Positions 9,798 to 17,583 of a DNA stretch of 64,000 bases are shown piece by piece. A model generated the notes under the pieces. That model saw only the letters and a program-made list of their open reading frames with translations. It did not search any database and had not been told where the DNA came from. Each line of letters begins with the position of its first letter. Within the stretch, counting starts at the first letter, position 1. The translations under genes were made by a program, and so were the position numbers. The stretch is from positions 124,001 to 188,000 of the forward strand of contig NZ_VTTL01000001.1 in the NCBI RefSeq assembly GCF_008364685.1. The letters run 5' to 3'. Origin of the DNA: Xanthobacter oligotrophicus. GTDB taxonomy: Bacteria; Pseudomonadota; Alphaproteobacteria; Rhizobiales; Xanthobacteraceae.

Positions 9798-10361
9798 TCA
9801 GATCTTGCCGACGAGGTCGAGCGAGGGGGCAAGGGTCGCCTCGCCTTCCTGCCACTTGGCCGGGCACACCTCGCCAGGATGGGAGGCGACGTACTGCGCA
9901 GCCTTGATCTTCCGCAAAAGCTCGGAAGCGTCGCGGCCGATGCCCTCGGCGGTGACTTCCACGGCCTGGATGATGCCGTTGGGATCCACGATGAAGGTGC
10001 CGCGATCGGCCAGGCCCTGGCCCGCGCGCATCACTTCGAAGTTGTTGGTGATGGAGCCGTTGGCGTCACCGAGCATGGCGTACTGCACCTTGCCGATGGT
10101 CTCGGACGAATCGTGCCACGCCTTGTGGGTGAAGTGGGTGTCGGTGGAAACCGAATAGATCTCCACGCCGAGCTTCGCGAAATCCGCGTGGTGATCGGCG
10201 AGATCACCCAGCTCGGTGGGGCACACGAAGGTGAAGTCGGCCGGGTAGAAGAAGAACACCGACCACTTGCCGGCGAGGTCCGCCTCGGACACCTCGATGA
10301 ACTTGCCCTGCTTGAAAGCGGTGGTCTTGAAAGGCTTGACCGGAGTATTGACGAGGGACAT
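9798..10361 (-). CDS. ahpC: alkyl hydroperoxide reductase AhpC, typical 2-Cys peroxiredoxin
   Basis: This 187-residue cytosolic peroxiredoxin reduces H2O2, organic peroxides and peroxynitrite. The peroxidatic cysteine is residue 47 in [10 protein letters not shown], and the resolving cysteine is in GEVCPAKW near residue 166. Length and the [12 protein letters not shown] start match the bacterial AhpC group. It is the first gene of the ahpC-ahpF-oxyR block, with an OxyR tetramer site 83-119 bases upstream. Confidence 0.97.
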   Translation of the reverse strand: MSLVNTPVKPFKTTAFKQGKFIEVSEADLAGKWSVFFFYPADFTFVCPTELGDLADHHADFAKLGVEIYSVSTDTHFTHKAWHDSSETIGKVQYAMLGDANGSITNNFEVMRAGQGLADRGTFIVDPNGIIQAVEVTAEGIGRDASELLRKIKAAQYVASHPGEVCPAKWQEGEATLAPSLDLVGKI

Positions 10362-10443
10362 GGCAATTCCTTGGATGGCTGTTGCGGTGCGAGAGGCTGG
10401 GGCCTTCGCGATGCAACATAAGGCCGAGCTAGGGATAAATGAA

Positions 10444-10480
10444 ATAGATAAGATTGTCGATATTGATAGATATTAGCTAT
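10444..10480. promoter_or_regulatory. OxyR operator upstream of ahpC
   Basis: The established OxyR tetramer motif is ATAG-N7-CTAT-N7-ATAG-N7-CTAT. Here ATAG is at 10444-10447, a degenerate TGTC at 10455-10458, ATAG at 10466-10469 and CTAT at 10477-10480. All spacings are exactly seven bases, and three of the four elements are perfect. Its position upstream of ahpC and the presence of OxyR in the same cluster support function. Confidence 0.85.
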
Positions 10481-10631
10481 CACGAATCCGGACAAGCGCT
10501 TCATTTGGCGGCGAAAGCCCGTGAAACGGGCGGGCGGGAAAAGCGGAGGCGCGGCCGAAAGTGCGGTGCGACATTTGCGCGCAATTTCCTTTGGGCATTC
10601 TCCCACGCCGTCCTGCCCCGCCCGGCCGCTC

Positions 10632-10736
10632 CATGGATCCCCCGGTCAAGCCGGGGGATGACGGGTGGCAGGGTTTACATCCGCTTGAAACTCAGTCCCC
10701 ACCCTACCCTCCCCCGCAAGCGGGAGAGGGTTCTCT
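10632..10736. repeat. short palindromic repeats downstream of the MarR gene
   Basis: Two unrelated palindromes lie in this gene-free stretch. ATCCCCCGG (10637-10645) pairs with CCGGGGGAT (10651-10659). A second element around 10703-10736 (CCCTCCCCCGC, AA, GCGGGAGAGGG) is related to copies near 15018-15050 and 15108-15136. They lie downstream of the MarR gene on the - strand and may act as transcript ends. The rest of 10481-10792 shows no gene. Confidence 0.55.
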
Positions 10737-10792
10737 CCGTGCCAGATCGCAGGATGGCGCGCTGCGCCCTGCGCCCCGGGCGCAGACCACCC

Positions 10793-11335
10793 CTACCGCA
10801 GCCGCGCCAGCAGCTTCAGCAGAGTGGCGCGCTCGGCCGGATCGAGGGGCGCCAGGGTTTCCTCGGTGATGGCGAAGGCGTTGGGGGTGGCGCGGGCGAT
10901 CACCGCGCGTCCCGCCTCGGTGGGCAGCACCACCAGCAACCGCGCATCCTCGGGGTCCGGCCGGGTCTCCACGAAGCCGCGCCGCGCGAGGCGGTCCACC
11001 ACGCCCTTGATGGTGGCGGCATCCATGGCGGTGTGGCGACCCAGAAGGTTCTGCGAGCAGGGGCCGGTCTCGGCCAGCTTCGCCAGCGCGGCCCATTGGG
11101 TCATGGTGAGGTCGTCGCCGATGCGCGCCGCGAACAGGGTGGCATGGCGCTGCGCCACCTGGCGCAGCATGAAGCCCACCTGCGCGTCGAGGATATAGGA
11201 CGCGGTGGCCTTGGCGCGGCGCGCCGGGCGGCGAGCGGGCGCGACATCCGCCGGTTCAGCCTTCACCACTGCGGACTTAACCTGTGTGGACTTAACCTGT
11301 GCGGGTTTTATCTGTGCGGGTTTTCTTGGAGCCAT
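10793..11335 (-). CDS. MarR-family transcriptional regulator, candidate regulator of the nicotinate genes
   Basis: This 180-residue protein has a basic, Ala-rich N-terminal extension of about 45 residues, and then a MarR winged helix domain (LTMTQWAALAKLAE, GPCSQNLLGRHTAMDAATIKGVVDRLARRG, wing at RPDPEDARLLVV). The gene starts two bases after the livF stop codon, so it is the last gene of the run that begins with 6-hydroxynicotinate reductase. In Pseudomonas the nicotinate genes are repressed by the MarR protein NicR, with 6-hydroxynicotinate as effector. Location and family make this protein the best local candidate for binding the palindromes at 20103 and 24690, but binding is inferred. The N-terminal extension consists of tandem repeats. 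Confidence 0.85.
   Translation of the reverse strand: MAPRKPAQIKPAQVKSTQVKSAVVKAEPADVAPARRPARRAKATASYILDAQVGFMLRQVAQRHATLFAARIGDDLTMTQWAALAKLAETGPCSQNLLGRHTAMDAATIKGVVDRLARRGFVETRPDPEDARLLVVLPTEAGRAVIARATPNAFAITEETLAPLDPAERATLLKLLARLR
11264..11323 (-). repeat. 15-bp in-frame tandem repeat in the MarR gene
   Basis: Codons 5-24 are four imperfect 15-base units that read K-P-A-Q-I, K-P-A-Q-V, K-S-T-Q-V, K-S-A-V-V. The first two units differ only in the last codon. The result is a Lys-rich, probably disordered N-terminal tail that could contact DNA or vary in length by slippage. Confidence 0.85.
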
Positions 11336-11337
11336 GC

Positions 11338-12054
11338 CTACACCGCCAGATATGCGTCGCGAATCTCGGGGTTCGCCTCAAGGTCCGCCATGGTACCGGA
11401 GAAGCGGATGCGCCCCTTCTCGATGATATAGGCGCGGTCCGAGATCAGCTTGGCGAAGTGCAGATTCTGCTCCGAGATGACGATGGAGAGGCCCTGTTTC
11501 TTCATGGCGAGGATGGCGTCCGCCATCTGCTCCACGATCTTGGGCGCGAGGCCCTCGGAGGGCTCATCCAGCAGCACGAGGGAGGGGTTGCCCATGAGCG
11601 TGCGGCCGATGGTGAGCATCTGCTGCTCGCCGCCGCTCATCTGGCCGCCGGGGCGCTTCCTCATCTCGCCGAGGTTGGGGAACAGCACATAGAGCTGCTC
11701 CGGGCTCCAGGTGGCGACGCCTTCGCGCGGCGCCTGCCGGCCCACCATGAAATTCTCTTCCACCGTGAGCTGATTGAAGATGCGCCGGTCCTCCGGCACG
11801 TAGCCGAGGCCCCGCCGCACGATCTCATAGGTGGGCAGCGCCGAGACATCCGTGCCGTCGAACACCACCGTCCCCGCGCGCTGGGGCACGAGGCCGACGA
11901 TGGAGCGGAAGGTCGTGCTCTTGCCGGCGCCGTTGCGGCCCAGGAGCGCCACCACCTCGCCCGCGCCCACCTCCAGCCCCACGTCGTAGAGGATGTGGGC
12001 GGGGCCGTAGTGGCTGTTGAGGTTCGAGACCTGAAGTTTCGTCTGGCGTGTCAT
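11338..12054 (-). CDS. branched-chain-type ABC transporter ATPase (LivF-like)
   Basis: This 238-residue ATPase has Walker A GRNGAGKST, signature MSGGEQQML and Walker B LVLLDEPSEGLAP, followed by the H-loop region. The order and ELYV/LFP features match LivF proteins of the HAAT importer class. The ATG at 12054 overlaps the upstream livG-like stop by four bases (ATGA). It pairs with the LivG-like ATPase and the fused permease. The nearest plausible substrate from gene context is nicotinate or a related pyridine rather than leucine, but this is inferred. Confidence 0.9.
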   Translation of the reverse strand: MTRQTKLQVSNLNSHYGPAHILYDVGLEVGAGEVVALLGRNGAGKSTTFRSIVGLVPQRAGTVVFDGTDVSALPTYEIVRRGLGYVPEDRRIFNQLTVEENFMVGRQAPREGVATWSPEQLYVLFPNLGEMRKRPGGQMSGGEQQMLTIGRTLMGNPSLVLLDEPSEGLAPKIVEQMADAILAMKKQGLSIVISEQNLHFAKLISDRAYIIEKGRIRFSGTMADLEANPEIRDAYLAV

Positions 12055-12833
12055 GCCGCGCTCCCCTCGCGATGCCGAGCGTCGTAGAGCAGGCCCTCGC
12101 CCAGATAGATGGCGCGCACCTGCGGATCGCGGCGCACCTCCAGCGGCGTGCCGCGGGCGATGAGCTGGCCGCGGTTCAGCACCATCACCACGTCGGCATG
12201 CTCGAACACCACGTCCATGTCGTGCTCGGTGAACAGCACGCCGATGCCCTTCTCCCGCGCGATTTCGGCGGTGAGACGCATCAGTTCCACCCGCTCCTTG
12301 GGCGCCATGCCGGCGGTGGGCTCGTCCATCAGCAGCAGGCGCGGCTGGTTGGCGAGCGCCACCGCCAGCTCCAGCCGCTTGAGGTCGCCATAGGCCAGCT
12401 CCCCGCAGGGCCGCTCGGCCTGGGAGGTGAGGCCCACCAGCTCCAGCAGCCCCTCCGCCTCGGCCCGGCAGGCGGTGCCGGCGAAGCCGAACACGCGGGT
12501 GATCAGGCCGTGGAAGGAGAGCAGCGCCACCTGCACGTTTTCCCGCACCGTCATGGACGAGAAGGTGGCGGTGATCTGGAAGGTGCGCCCCACCCCGAGC
12601 CGCCACACCGCGCGCGGCGGCAGGCCCTTGATGTCGCGCCCGTCGATGCGGATGGTGCCGGCATCGGGCTTGATCTGGCCGTTCAGCATGTTGAAGCAGG
12701 TGCTCTTGCCCGCCCCGTTGGGGCCGATAAGCGCGAGCAGCGTGCCCGCTTCCAGGCTGAAGGTGACGCCGCGCACCGCATGGACGCCGCCGTAGGATTT
12801 TTCGAGGTTCTCGACCTGAAGCAGCAAGCTCAT
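12051..12833 (-). CDS. branched-chain-type ABC transporter ATPase (LivG-like)
   Basis: This 260-residue ATPase has Walker A GPNGAGKST and Walker B LLLMDEPTAGMAP. In place of the canonical LSGG signature it has ELAYGDLKRLE, as is common in LivG-type subunits. The LivG-specific insertion (TFSSMTVRENVQVAL) is present. The ATG at 12833 overlaps the permease stop by four bases, and its own stop overlaps livF by four, so all three genes are coupled. An open frame extends further upstream, but it is only the opposite reading of the permease gene. Confidence 0.9.
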   Translation of the reverse strand: MSLLLQVENLEKSYGGVHAVRGVTFSLEAGTLLALIGPNGAGKSTCFNMLNGQIKPDAGTIRIDGRDIKGLPPRAVWRLGVGRTFQITATFSSMTVRENVQVALLSFHGLITRVFGFAGTACRAEAEGLLELVGLTSQAERPCGELAYGDLKRLELAVALANQPRLLLMDEPTAGMAPKERVELMRLTAEIAREKGIGVLFTEHDMDVVFEHADVVMVLNRGQLIARGTPLEVRRDPQVRAIYLGEGLLYDARHREGSAA

Positions 12834-14722
12834 CGTGCGGCCTCCGCTTTCGCAAGGGTTGCGGCCTCGGCTTCGGTTTTCTTCGGGCCGAACCAGCGGT
12901 GGCGCATGTCCTCGATGAAGCCCACCACGCCCTTCGGGAAGGCCAGCACCACCACCACGATCACCGCCCCCAGCACCAGCTTGGAGAGGTCGGTCTGGCT
13001 CATGAGCCAGATGGCCAGCGCCTTGTAGAGCACCGCCCCCACCACCGCGCCGGACACCGTCTCGATGCCACCCAGCAGCACCATGACGAGGCCGTCCACC
13101 GAGGTCGGAATGCCCATGAAGTCGGGGAACACCGAGCCCTTCAGGAAGGCGTAGAGCGCCCCGGCGATGCCGGCGAAGGTGCCGGCCACCACGAAGGCGG
13201 CCCATTGCAGGCGCGCCCGATCAAGGCCGATGGCCTCGGCGCGCAACGTGCTGTCGCGCACCGCCCGCAGGCCGTAGCCGAAGGGCGAGAACACCAGCAT
13301 CCGCAACAGGCCGACGCCGATCACCGCCACCGCCAGCGCCAGCCAGAAGAAGCCCTGGGGCTTCGCCGCCCATGCCGACGGCCAGATACCCAGCAGGCCG
13401 TTGTCGCCGCCGGTCACGTCGACCCACTGGAAGGCGACGGACCAGGCGATCTGCGCGAAGGCCAGCGTCAGCATGGCGAAATAGACGCCCGAAAGCCGCA
13501 CACAGAACCAGCCGAACAGCACCGCTCCCACCAGCCCCAGGGCCGGGCCGACCAGAAGGGCCGCCTCCATGGGCGCGCCGAGGAACTTCACCATGAAGGC
13601 CGCGCCATAGGCGCCGAGGCCGAAATAGGCCGCATGGCCGAAGGAGGCGAGTCCGCCCACGGTCATGATGAAATGCAGGCTGGCGGCGAACAGCACGAAG
13701 ATGAGGATTTCCGCGCCCACGGTGAGGGCGTAGTTGCCGAGGAAGAAGGGCAGCGTCGCCACCGCCGCCACCGCCACGGCCAGCGCCACCCGCTCGGCGG
13801 TGGAGAACGGCCGCCAGGGGCGGATGGTGAGGCCGGCGGGCGGGCGCGGCGCGCTCTCGGCCTTGCCGAACAGGCCCCAGGGCCGCACCACCAGCACCAC
13901 CGCCATCACCAAGAACACCATGATGAGCGAGATCTGCGGCAGGATGAGAATGCCGAAGGCGTTCAGCTCCGCCACGATGATGGCGGCGACGAACGCCCCC
14001 AGCACCGAGCCGAGCCCGCCGATGACCACCACCACGAACACCTCGACGATGACGGAGAGGTCCATGGTGTGGGTCACCGTGGTGCGCGGGATCTGCAGCG
14101 CGCCGCCCAGCGCGGCGAGGAAGACGCCCAGCGCGAACACGCCGGTGAACAGCCATTTCTGGTTCACGCCCAGCGCCGCCACCATCTCGCGGTCCTGCGT
14201 CGCCGCGCGCACCAGCACGCCCCAGCGGGTCTGGTGGAACAGCAGCCACAGCGCGCCGAGCACCACCGGGCCAAGCACCATCAGGAACAGGTCGTAGGTG
14301 GGCACCATGCGGCCGAACAGGCTGACCGCGCCGGCAAGGCCGGGGGCGCGCGGGCCGAGCAGATCCTCGGGACCCCAGATCACCACCACCAGGTCCTGCA
14401 CCATGAGCGTCACGCCGAAGGTGGCGAGGAGCTGGAACAGTTCGGGGGCGTGGTAGATGCGGCGCAGCAGCACCATTTCCATCAGCGCGCCCAGCGCCGC
14501 GACGATGACCGAGGCGGCGAGGATCGCGCCCCAGAAGCCGATGGGGCCGGCAAAGCGCGTGGTGAGCACATAGGCCACGTAGGCGCCGAGCATGTAGAAG
14601 GCGCCGTGCGCGAAATTCACAATGCGCGTCACGCCGAAGATGATCGACAGGCCCGACGCCACCAGAAACAGCGACGCGGCGCTGGCGAGCCCGCTGAGGG
14701 CCTGGACCAACAGGAATTCCAC
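12830..14722 (-). CDS. fused LivH-LivM permease of a branched-chain-type ABC importer
   Basis: One reading frame of 630 residues encodes both permease subunits. Residues 1-290 are LivH-like (LSIIFGVTRIVNFAHGAFYMLGAY, with TQDREMVAALGVN). Residues 320-600 are LivM-like (MTVGGLASFGHAAYFGLGAY, GYGLRAVRDSTLRAEAIG), with about 16-18 membrane segments in total. Most systems encode these separately. The start is taken as the GTG at 14722 (VEFLLVQALSG), where LivH homology begins and an AGAGG lies upstream; the open frame continues into the repeat region but with no homology. It is translationally coupled to the two ATPase genes. Confidence 0.88.
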   Translation of the reverse strand: MEFLLVQALSGLASAASLFLVASGLSIIFGVTRIVNFAHGAFYMLGAYVAYVLTTRFAGPIGFWGAILAASVIVAALGALMEMVLLRRIYHAPELFQLLATFGVTLMVQDLVVVIWGPEDLLGPRAPGLAGAVSLFGRMVPTYDLFLMVLGPVVLGALWLLFHQTRWGVLVRAATQDREMVAALGVNQKWLFTGVFALGVFLAALGGALQIPRTTVTHTMDLSVIVEVFVVVVIGGLGSVLGAFVAAIIVAELNAFGILILPQISLIMVFLVMAVVLVVRPWGLFGKAESAPRPPAGLTIRPWRPFSTAERVALAVAVAAVATLPFFLGNYALTVGAEILIFVLFAASLHFIMTVGGLASFGHAAYFGLGAYGAAFMVKFLGAPMEAALLVGPALGLVGAVLFGWFCVRLSGVYFAMLTLAFAQIAWSVAFQWVDVTGGDNGLLGIWPSAWAAKPQGFFWLALAVAVIGVGLLRMLVFSPFGYGLRAVRDSTLRAEAIGLDRARLQWAAFVVAGTFAGIAGALYAFLKGSVFPDFMGIPTSVDGLVMVLLGGIETVSGAVVGAVLYKALAIWLMSQTDLSKLVLGAVIVVVVLAFPKGVVGFIEDMRHRWFGPKKTEAEAATLAKAEAAR

Positions 14723-15155
14723 TTGTCTCGCCTCTCGTTCACCGGCCTGGAAGGGTGTTCTGTTCTTGAACCCGCCGCCGTCGAGGGAGGCGGGTCTTGG
14801 GGCAAGGGCGCGGGCGCCCCGGCTTTGGCTTTGCACCGCCCTGCCCCCGGCGTGGGGGGAGGGAGACGCCCGACTTTTTCCACCACGGTCATGCCCGGGC
14901 TTGTCCCGGGCATCCACGCCGTGCCGTGGGAGCTCCGTTGGGAGCCTGGTTCCCGGCCCGTCCCCGTGGATGGCCGGGTCAAGCCCGGCCATGACGGCTT
15001 GAATGGTCCCGCCCTGCCCCCCTCTCCCGCGTGCGGGAGAGGGTTGGGGTGGGGGAATGCGGCGCTATCCACCAGCAAACAGTCTGAAGGAGAGGGCCTG
15101 CCCCCTCCCCGGCCCTCCCCCGCAAACGGGAGAGGGGGAACCGCCCTGCCCCGCC
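14723..15155. repeat. repeat-filled gap between permease and binding-protein genes (dispersed repeat copy 2)
   Basis: These 433 bases hold no gene. From 14888 to 15001 lies a second copy of the long inverted repeat: left arm GTCATGCCCGGGCTTGTCCC, right arm GTGGATGGCCGGGTCAAGCC, about 110 bases in all. Two copies of a smaller palindrome with CTCTCCCGC / GCGGGAGAG arms follow near 15018-15050 and 15108-15136. The gap may separate transport gene expression from the upstream genes or act as a partial terminator. Confidence 0.7.
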
Positions 15156-16364
15156 TCAGTTCGCCGGGCGCAGCTTGGCGGCTTCGGCTTCCGGCGGCAG
15201 GTAGTCGGCGCCGGGCTTGAAGGTGAAGTTCACCATCACGCCCTTGCCGTCCTGCTGCGAAGTGGTGCCGATATAGGCGCCCAGCGTCGACTGGTGGTCG
15301 GCGGCGCGATAGACAATGTCGCCGAAGGGGGTGGAAACCTTCAGGTTCTTCATGGCCTTGACGATGCCGTCGGTGGTGTGGTCGTCGGTGGCCTTCAGCA
15401 CCGCCGCGATGGACTTCACCGTCGAGTAGCCGACGATGGAGCCGAGGCGCGGATAGTCCTTGTGGAGCTGCTGGTAGGCGTCGAGGAACGCCTGGTGCTC
15501 GGCGGTCTTGATGCCGTACCAGGGATAGCCGGTGACGATCCAGCCTTCCGGCGTCTCGGTCTTCAGCGGGTCGAGATATTCCGGCTCGCCGGTGAGATAG
15601 CTCACCACCGCGCGGTCCTTGAAGATGCCGCGGGTATTGCCCTCGCGCACCAGCTTCACCAGGTCGCCGGCGAAGGTGGCGTTGAGGATGGCGTCAGGCT
15701 TGGCGGCGTCGATGGCCTGCAGCACTGGGCCGGCGTCGATCTTGTTGAGCGGCGGCCACTGCTCGGCCACGAACTCCACGTCCGGGCGCTTCTTCTTCAG
15801 CAGTTCCTTGAACACCGCCACGAACGACTGGCCGAATTCATAATTGGGGGCGATGGTGGCCCACTTCTTGGCGGGAAGCTTGGCGGCCTCTTCCGCCAGC
15901 ATGGCGGCCTGCATGTAGTTGGAGGTGCGCAGGCGGAAGGTGTAGTCGTTGCCCTTCGACCAGACGATGGCGTCGGTCAGCGGCTCGGCGGCGATGTAGA
16001 CCACCTGCTTCTGCTTGGCGAAGTCGGCCAGCGCCAGCCCCACGTTGGAGAGGAAGCCGCCGGAGATCATCACCACGCCGTCGCGCGAGACCAGCTCGTT
16101 GGCGGCGGTGAGCGCGTCGGCGGGCTTGCCGCCGTCATCCTTGGAGATGATGACCAGCTTCTTGCCCTTGATGCCGCCGGCGTCGTTGATCTCCTTCAGC
16201 GCCAGTTCCATGCCCTTGCGATAGGGCTCGGTGAAGGCGGGCAGCGCCGAATAGGAATTGATCTCGCCCACCTTGATCTCGCCTTCGAGCGCCTTCGCGG
16301 CGCCGGAGGCGAGCAGCAGGGCGGCGAAGGTCGCCCCGAGTGTTGCACCGATGAGTGTCTTCAT
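15156..16364 (-). CDS. periplasmic substrate-binding protein of a branched-chain-type ABC importer
   Basis: This 402-residue protein has a Sec signal peptide (MKTLIGATLGATFAALLLAS, cleavage likely after KA near residue 24), and then a Peripla_BP_6 / LivJ-type fold starting EIKVGEINSYSALPAFTEPYRKG. It delivers a small ligand to the LivHM-LivG-LivF complex encoded downstream. The ATG at 16364 was preferred to one 12 codons upstream because it starts the signal peptide and has AAGGGA at good spacing. The ligand is not predictable from sequence. Its place within the 6-hydroxynicotinate reductase gene run suggests nicotinate or a pathway intermediate. Confidence 0.9.
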   Translation of the reverse strand: MKTLIGATLGATFAALLLASGAAKALEGEIKVGEINSYSALPAFTEPYRKGMELALKEINDAGGIKGKKLVIISKDDGGKPADALTAANELVSRDGVVMISGGFLSNVGLALADFAKQKQVVYIAAEPLTDAIVWSKGNDYTFRLRTSNYMQAAMLAEEAAKLPAKKWATIAPNYEFGQSFVAVFKELLKKKRPDVEFVAEQWPPLNKIDAGPVLQAIDAAKPDAILNATFAGDLVKLVREGNTRGIFKDRAVVSYLTGEPEYLDPLKTETPEGWIVTGYPWYGIKTAEHQAFLDAYQQLHKDYPRLGSIVGYSTVKSIAAVLKATDDHTTDGIVKAMKNLKVSTPFGDIVYRAADHQSTLGAYIGTTSQQDGKGVMVNFTFKPGADYLPPEAEAAKLRPAN

Positions 16365-16417
16365 GTGCTGTTCCCTTCTTGATCCGAAGTCCTGCACCAC
16401 AGACCGCGCCGCCCGGT

Positions 16418-17002
16418 TCAGCGCAAGCCGTCCTCACCCTTGATCTCGTCCGCCTTCAGTCCGCCGACGCGCGGCAGCGGCCGGCCGGAATCGGTGACCG
16501 CCACCGCCACCACGATCTCATTGGCGCGGGGCGCATCGGAAATGCTCACCTGCATGCCGTCGAAATGGCTGCGCACGAAGGCAGCGTCCTTGTGTCCCAA
16601 CGGAATGTCCAGCTCCGCGCCCAGGCCGCCGCGCCGCTTGGACGAGGGAATGAGCGCCGCGCCCTTGCCGAGCACCGCGCGCACCGGCGCGCCCATCTTG
16701 GGATGCAAGAGCGCGGCCGCGTGCTCCAGCTCGCCGTTCTCGCCCACCAGCGCGGCCTTGCCGTAGCTCTGCGCCGCCGGCCCCTCGATGCCGAGGGCCG
16801 CCACGGCGCGGGCCGCCAGCAGGCCGCCCAGCTCCTCGCCCATGGCGATGAGGTCGGAGAGGTCTTCCACATAGGTGCCGGCGAACGGGTTCTCGATCAC
16901 CGCCACCGCCGCCGCCCGGCGGGTGGGCGGGGAGACGGGGCGGCCCATCTCGGTCCGCGTCTCCTCGACGATGGTGACGATCTTGCGGATTTTCGCGCTC
17001 AT
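16418..17002 (-). CDS. DUF1185 / 'amino acid synthesis' family protein, paralogue A
   Basis: This 194-residue cytosolic protein belongs to the DUF1185 (AA_synth, PF06684) family, whose biochemical role is not established. Family features include the VIENPFAGTYVEDLSDLI segment, YGKAALVGENGELEH, KRRGGLGAELDIPLGHKDAAFVRSHFD and SDAPRANEIVV. It is clearly related along its full length to the adjacent upstream gene and overlaps it by four bases. The family name amino acid synthesis is historical and should not be taken literally. Position downstream of 6-hydroxynicotinate reductase suggests a role in handling pyridine ring-cleavage products, possibly as a heteromer with its neighbour. Confidence 0.85.
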   Translation of the reverse strand: MSAKIRKIVTIVEETRTEMGRPVSPPTRRAAAVAVIENPFAGTYVEDLSDLIAMGEELGGLLAARAVAALGIEGPAAQSYGKAALVGENGELEHAAALLHPKMGAPVRAVLGKGAALIPSSKRRGGLGAELDIPLGHKDAAFVRSHFDGMQVSISDAPRANEIVVAVAVTDSGRPLPRVGGLKADEIKGEDGLR

Positions 17003-17583
17003 CGCAGGCCGTCCCGCTTGGAGATGTCCGCTGCCGCGAGGCCGCCCACGCGGGCGTGGACGCGGGGGCCGCAGGTCATCACCAGCACCAAGGCGATCTC
17101 GTCGGCGCGGGGGGCGTCGGAGACGCCGACTTCCATGGCGTCGAAATGGCTGCGCACATAGGAGGCATCGCTATGGGTCACCGGCACGTCGAGGCGCGTG
17201 CCCGGCCCGCCCACCTTCTTGGTGGAGGGCACGATGGCGAGCGCGTCGCCCAGGGCCTCGCGCATGGCGTAGCCGCCGGGCACATGCCAAAGGGCGCCGT
17301 GCTCGATCTCGCCGGCGGCGCCCACGATGGCGCCCTTGCCATAGCCGTCCACCGCCTTGGGATCGCCGCCCAGGGCCACCACCAGCTCCTTGGCCATGGC
17401 GACGCCCAGCGGCTTCAGGTCCTCCATGAAGGGCGCGATGTCCTCCACATAGCGGCCGGCATAGGGGTTCTCGATGACCGTGACGATGGCGGCACGGCGG
17501 CGCGGCGTGGCGGCGACGGGGCCGCCTTCGTGGAAGATTTCCTCCACGATCCGGACCTGCTTGCGGATCTTGACCTCAGGCAT
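16999..17583 (-). CDS. DUF1185 / 'amino acid synthesis' family protein, paralogue B
   Basis: This 194-residue protein is the tandem paralogue of the following gene, exactly equal in length. Shared landmarks are VIENPYAGRYVEDIAPFM, YGKGAIVGAAGEIEHGAL, TKKVGGPGTRLDVPVTHSDASYVRSHFD and SDAPRADEIALV. Differences cluster at the N-terminus and in the central helix, as expected for two subunits of one complex or two related enzymes. Its start lies 8 bases inside the end of the UPF0280 gene, and its stop overlaps paralogue A by four bases. Function is unknown. Confidence 0.85.
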   Translation of the reverse strand: MPEVKIRKQVRIVEEIFHEGGPVAATPRRRAAIVTVIENPYAGRYVEDIAPFMEDLKPLGVAMAKELVVALGGDPKAVDGYGKGAIVGAAGEIEHGALWHVPGGYAMREALGDALAIVPSTKKVGGPGTRLDVPVTHSDASYVRSHFDAMEVGVSDAPRADEIALVLVMTCGPRVHARVGGLAAADISKRDGLR

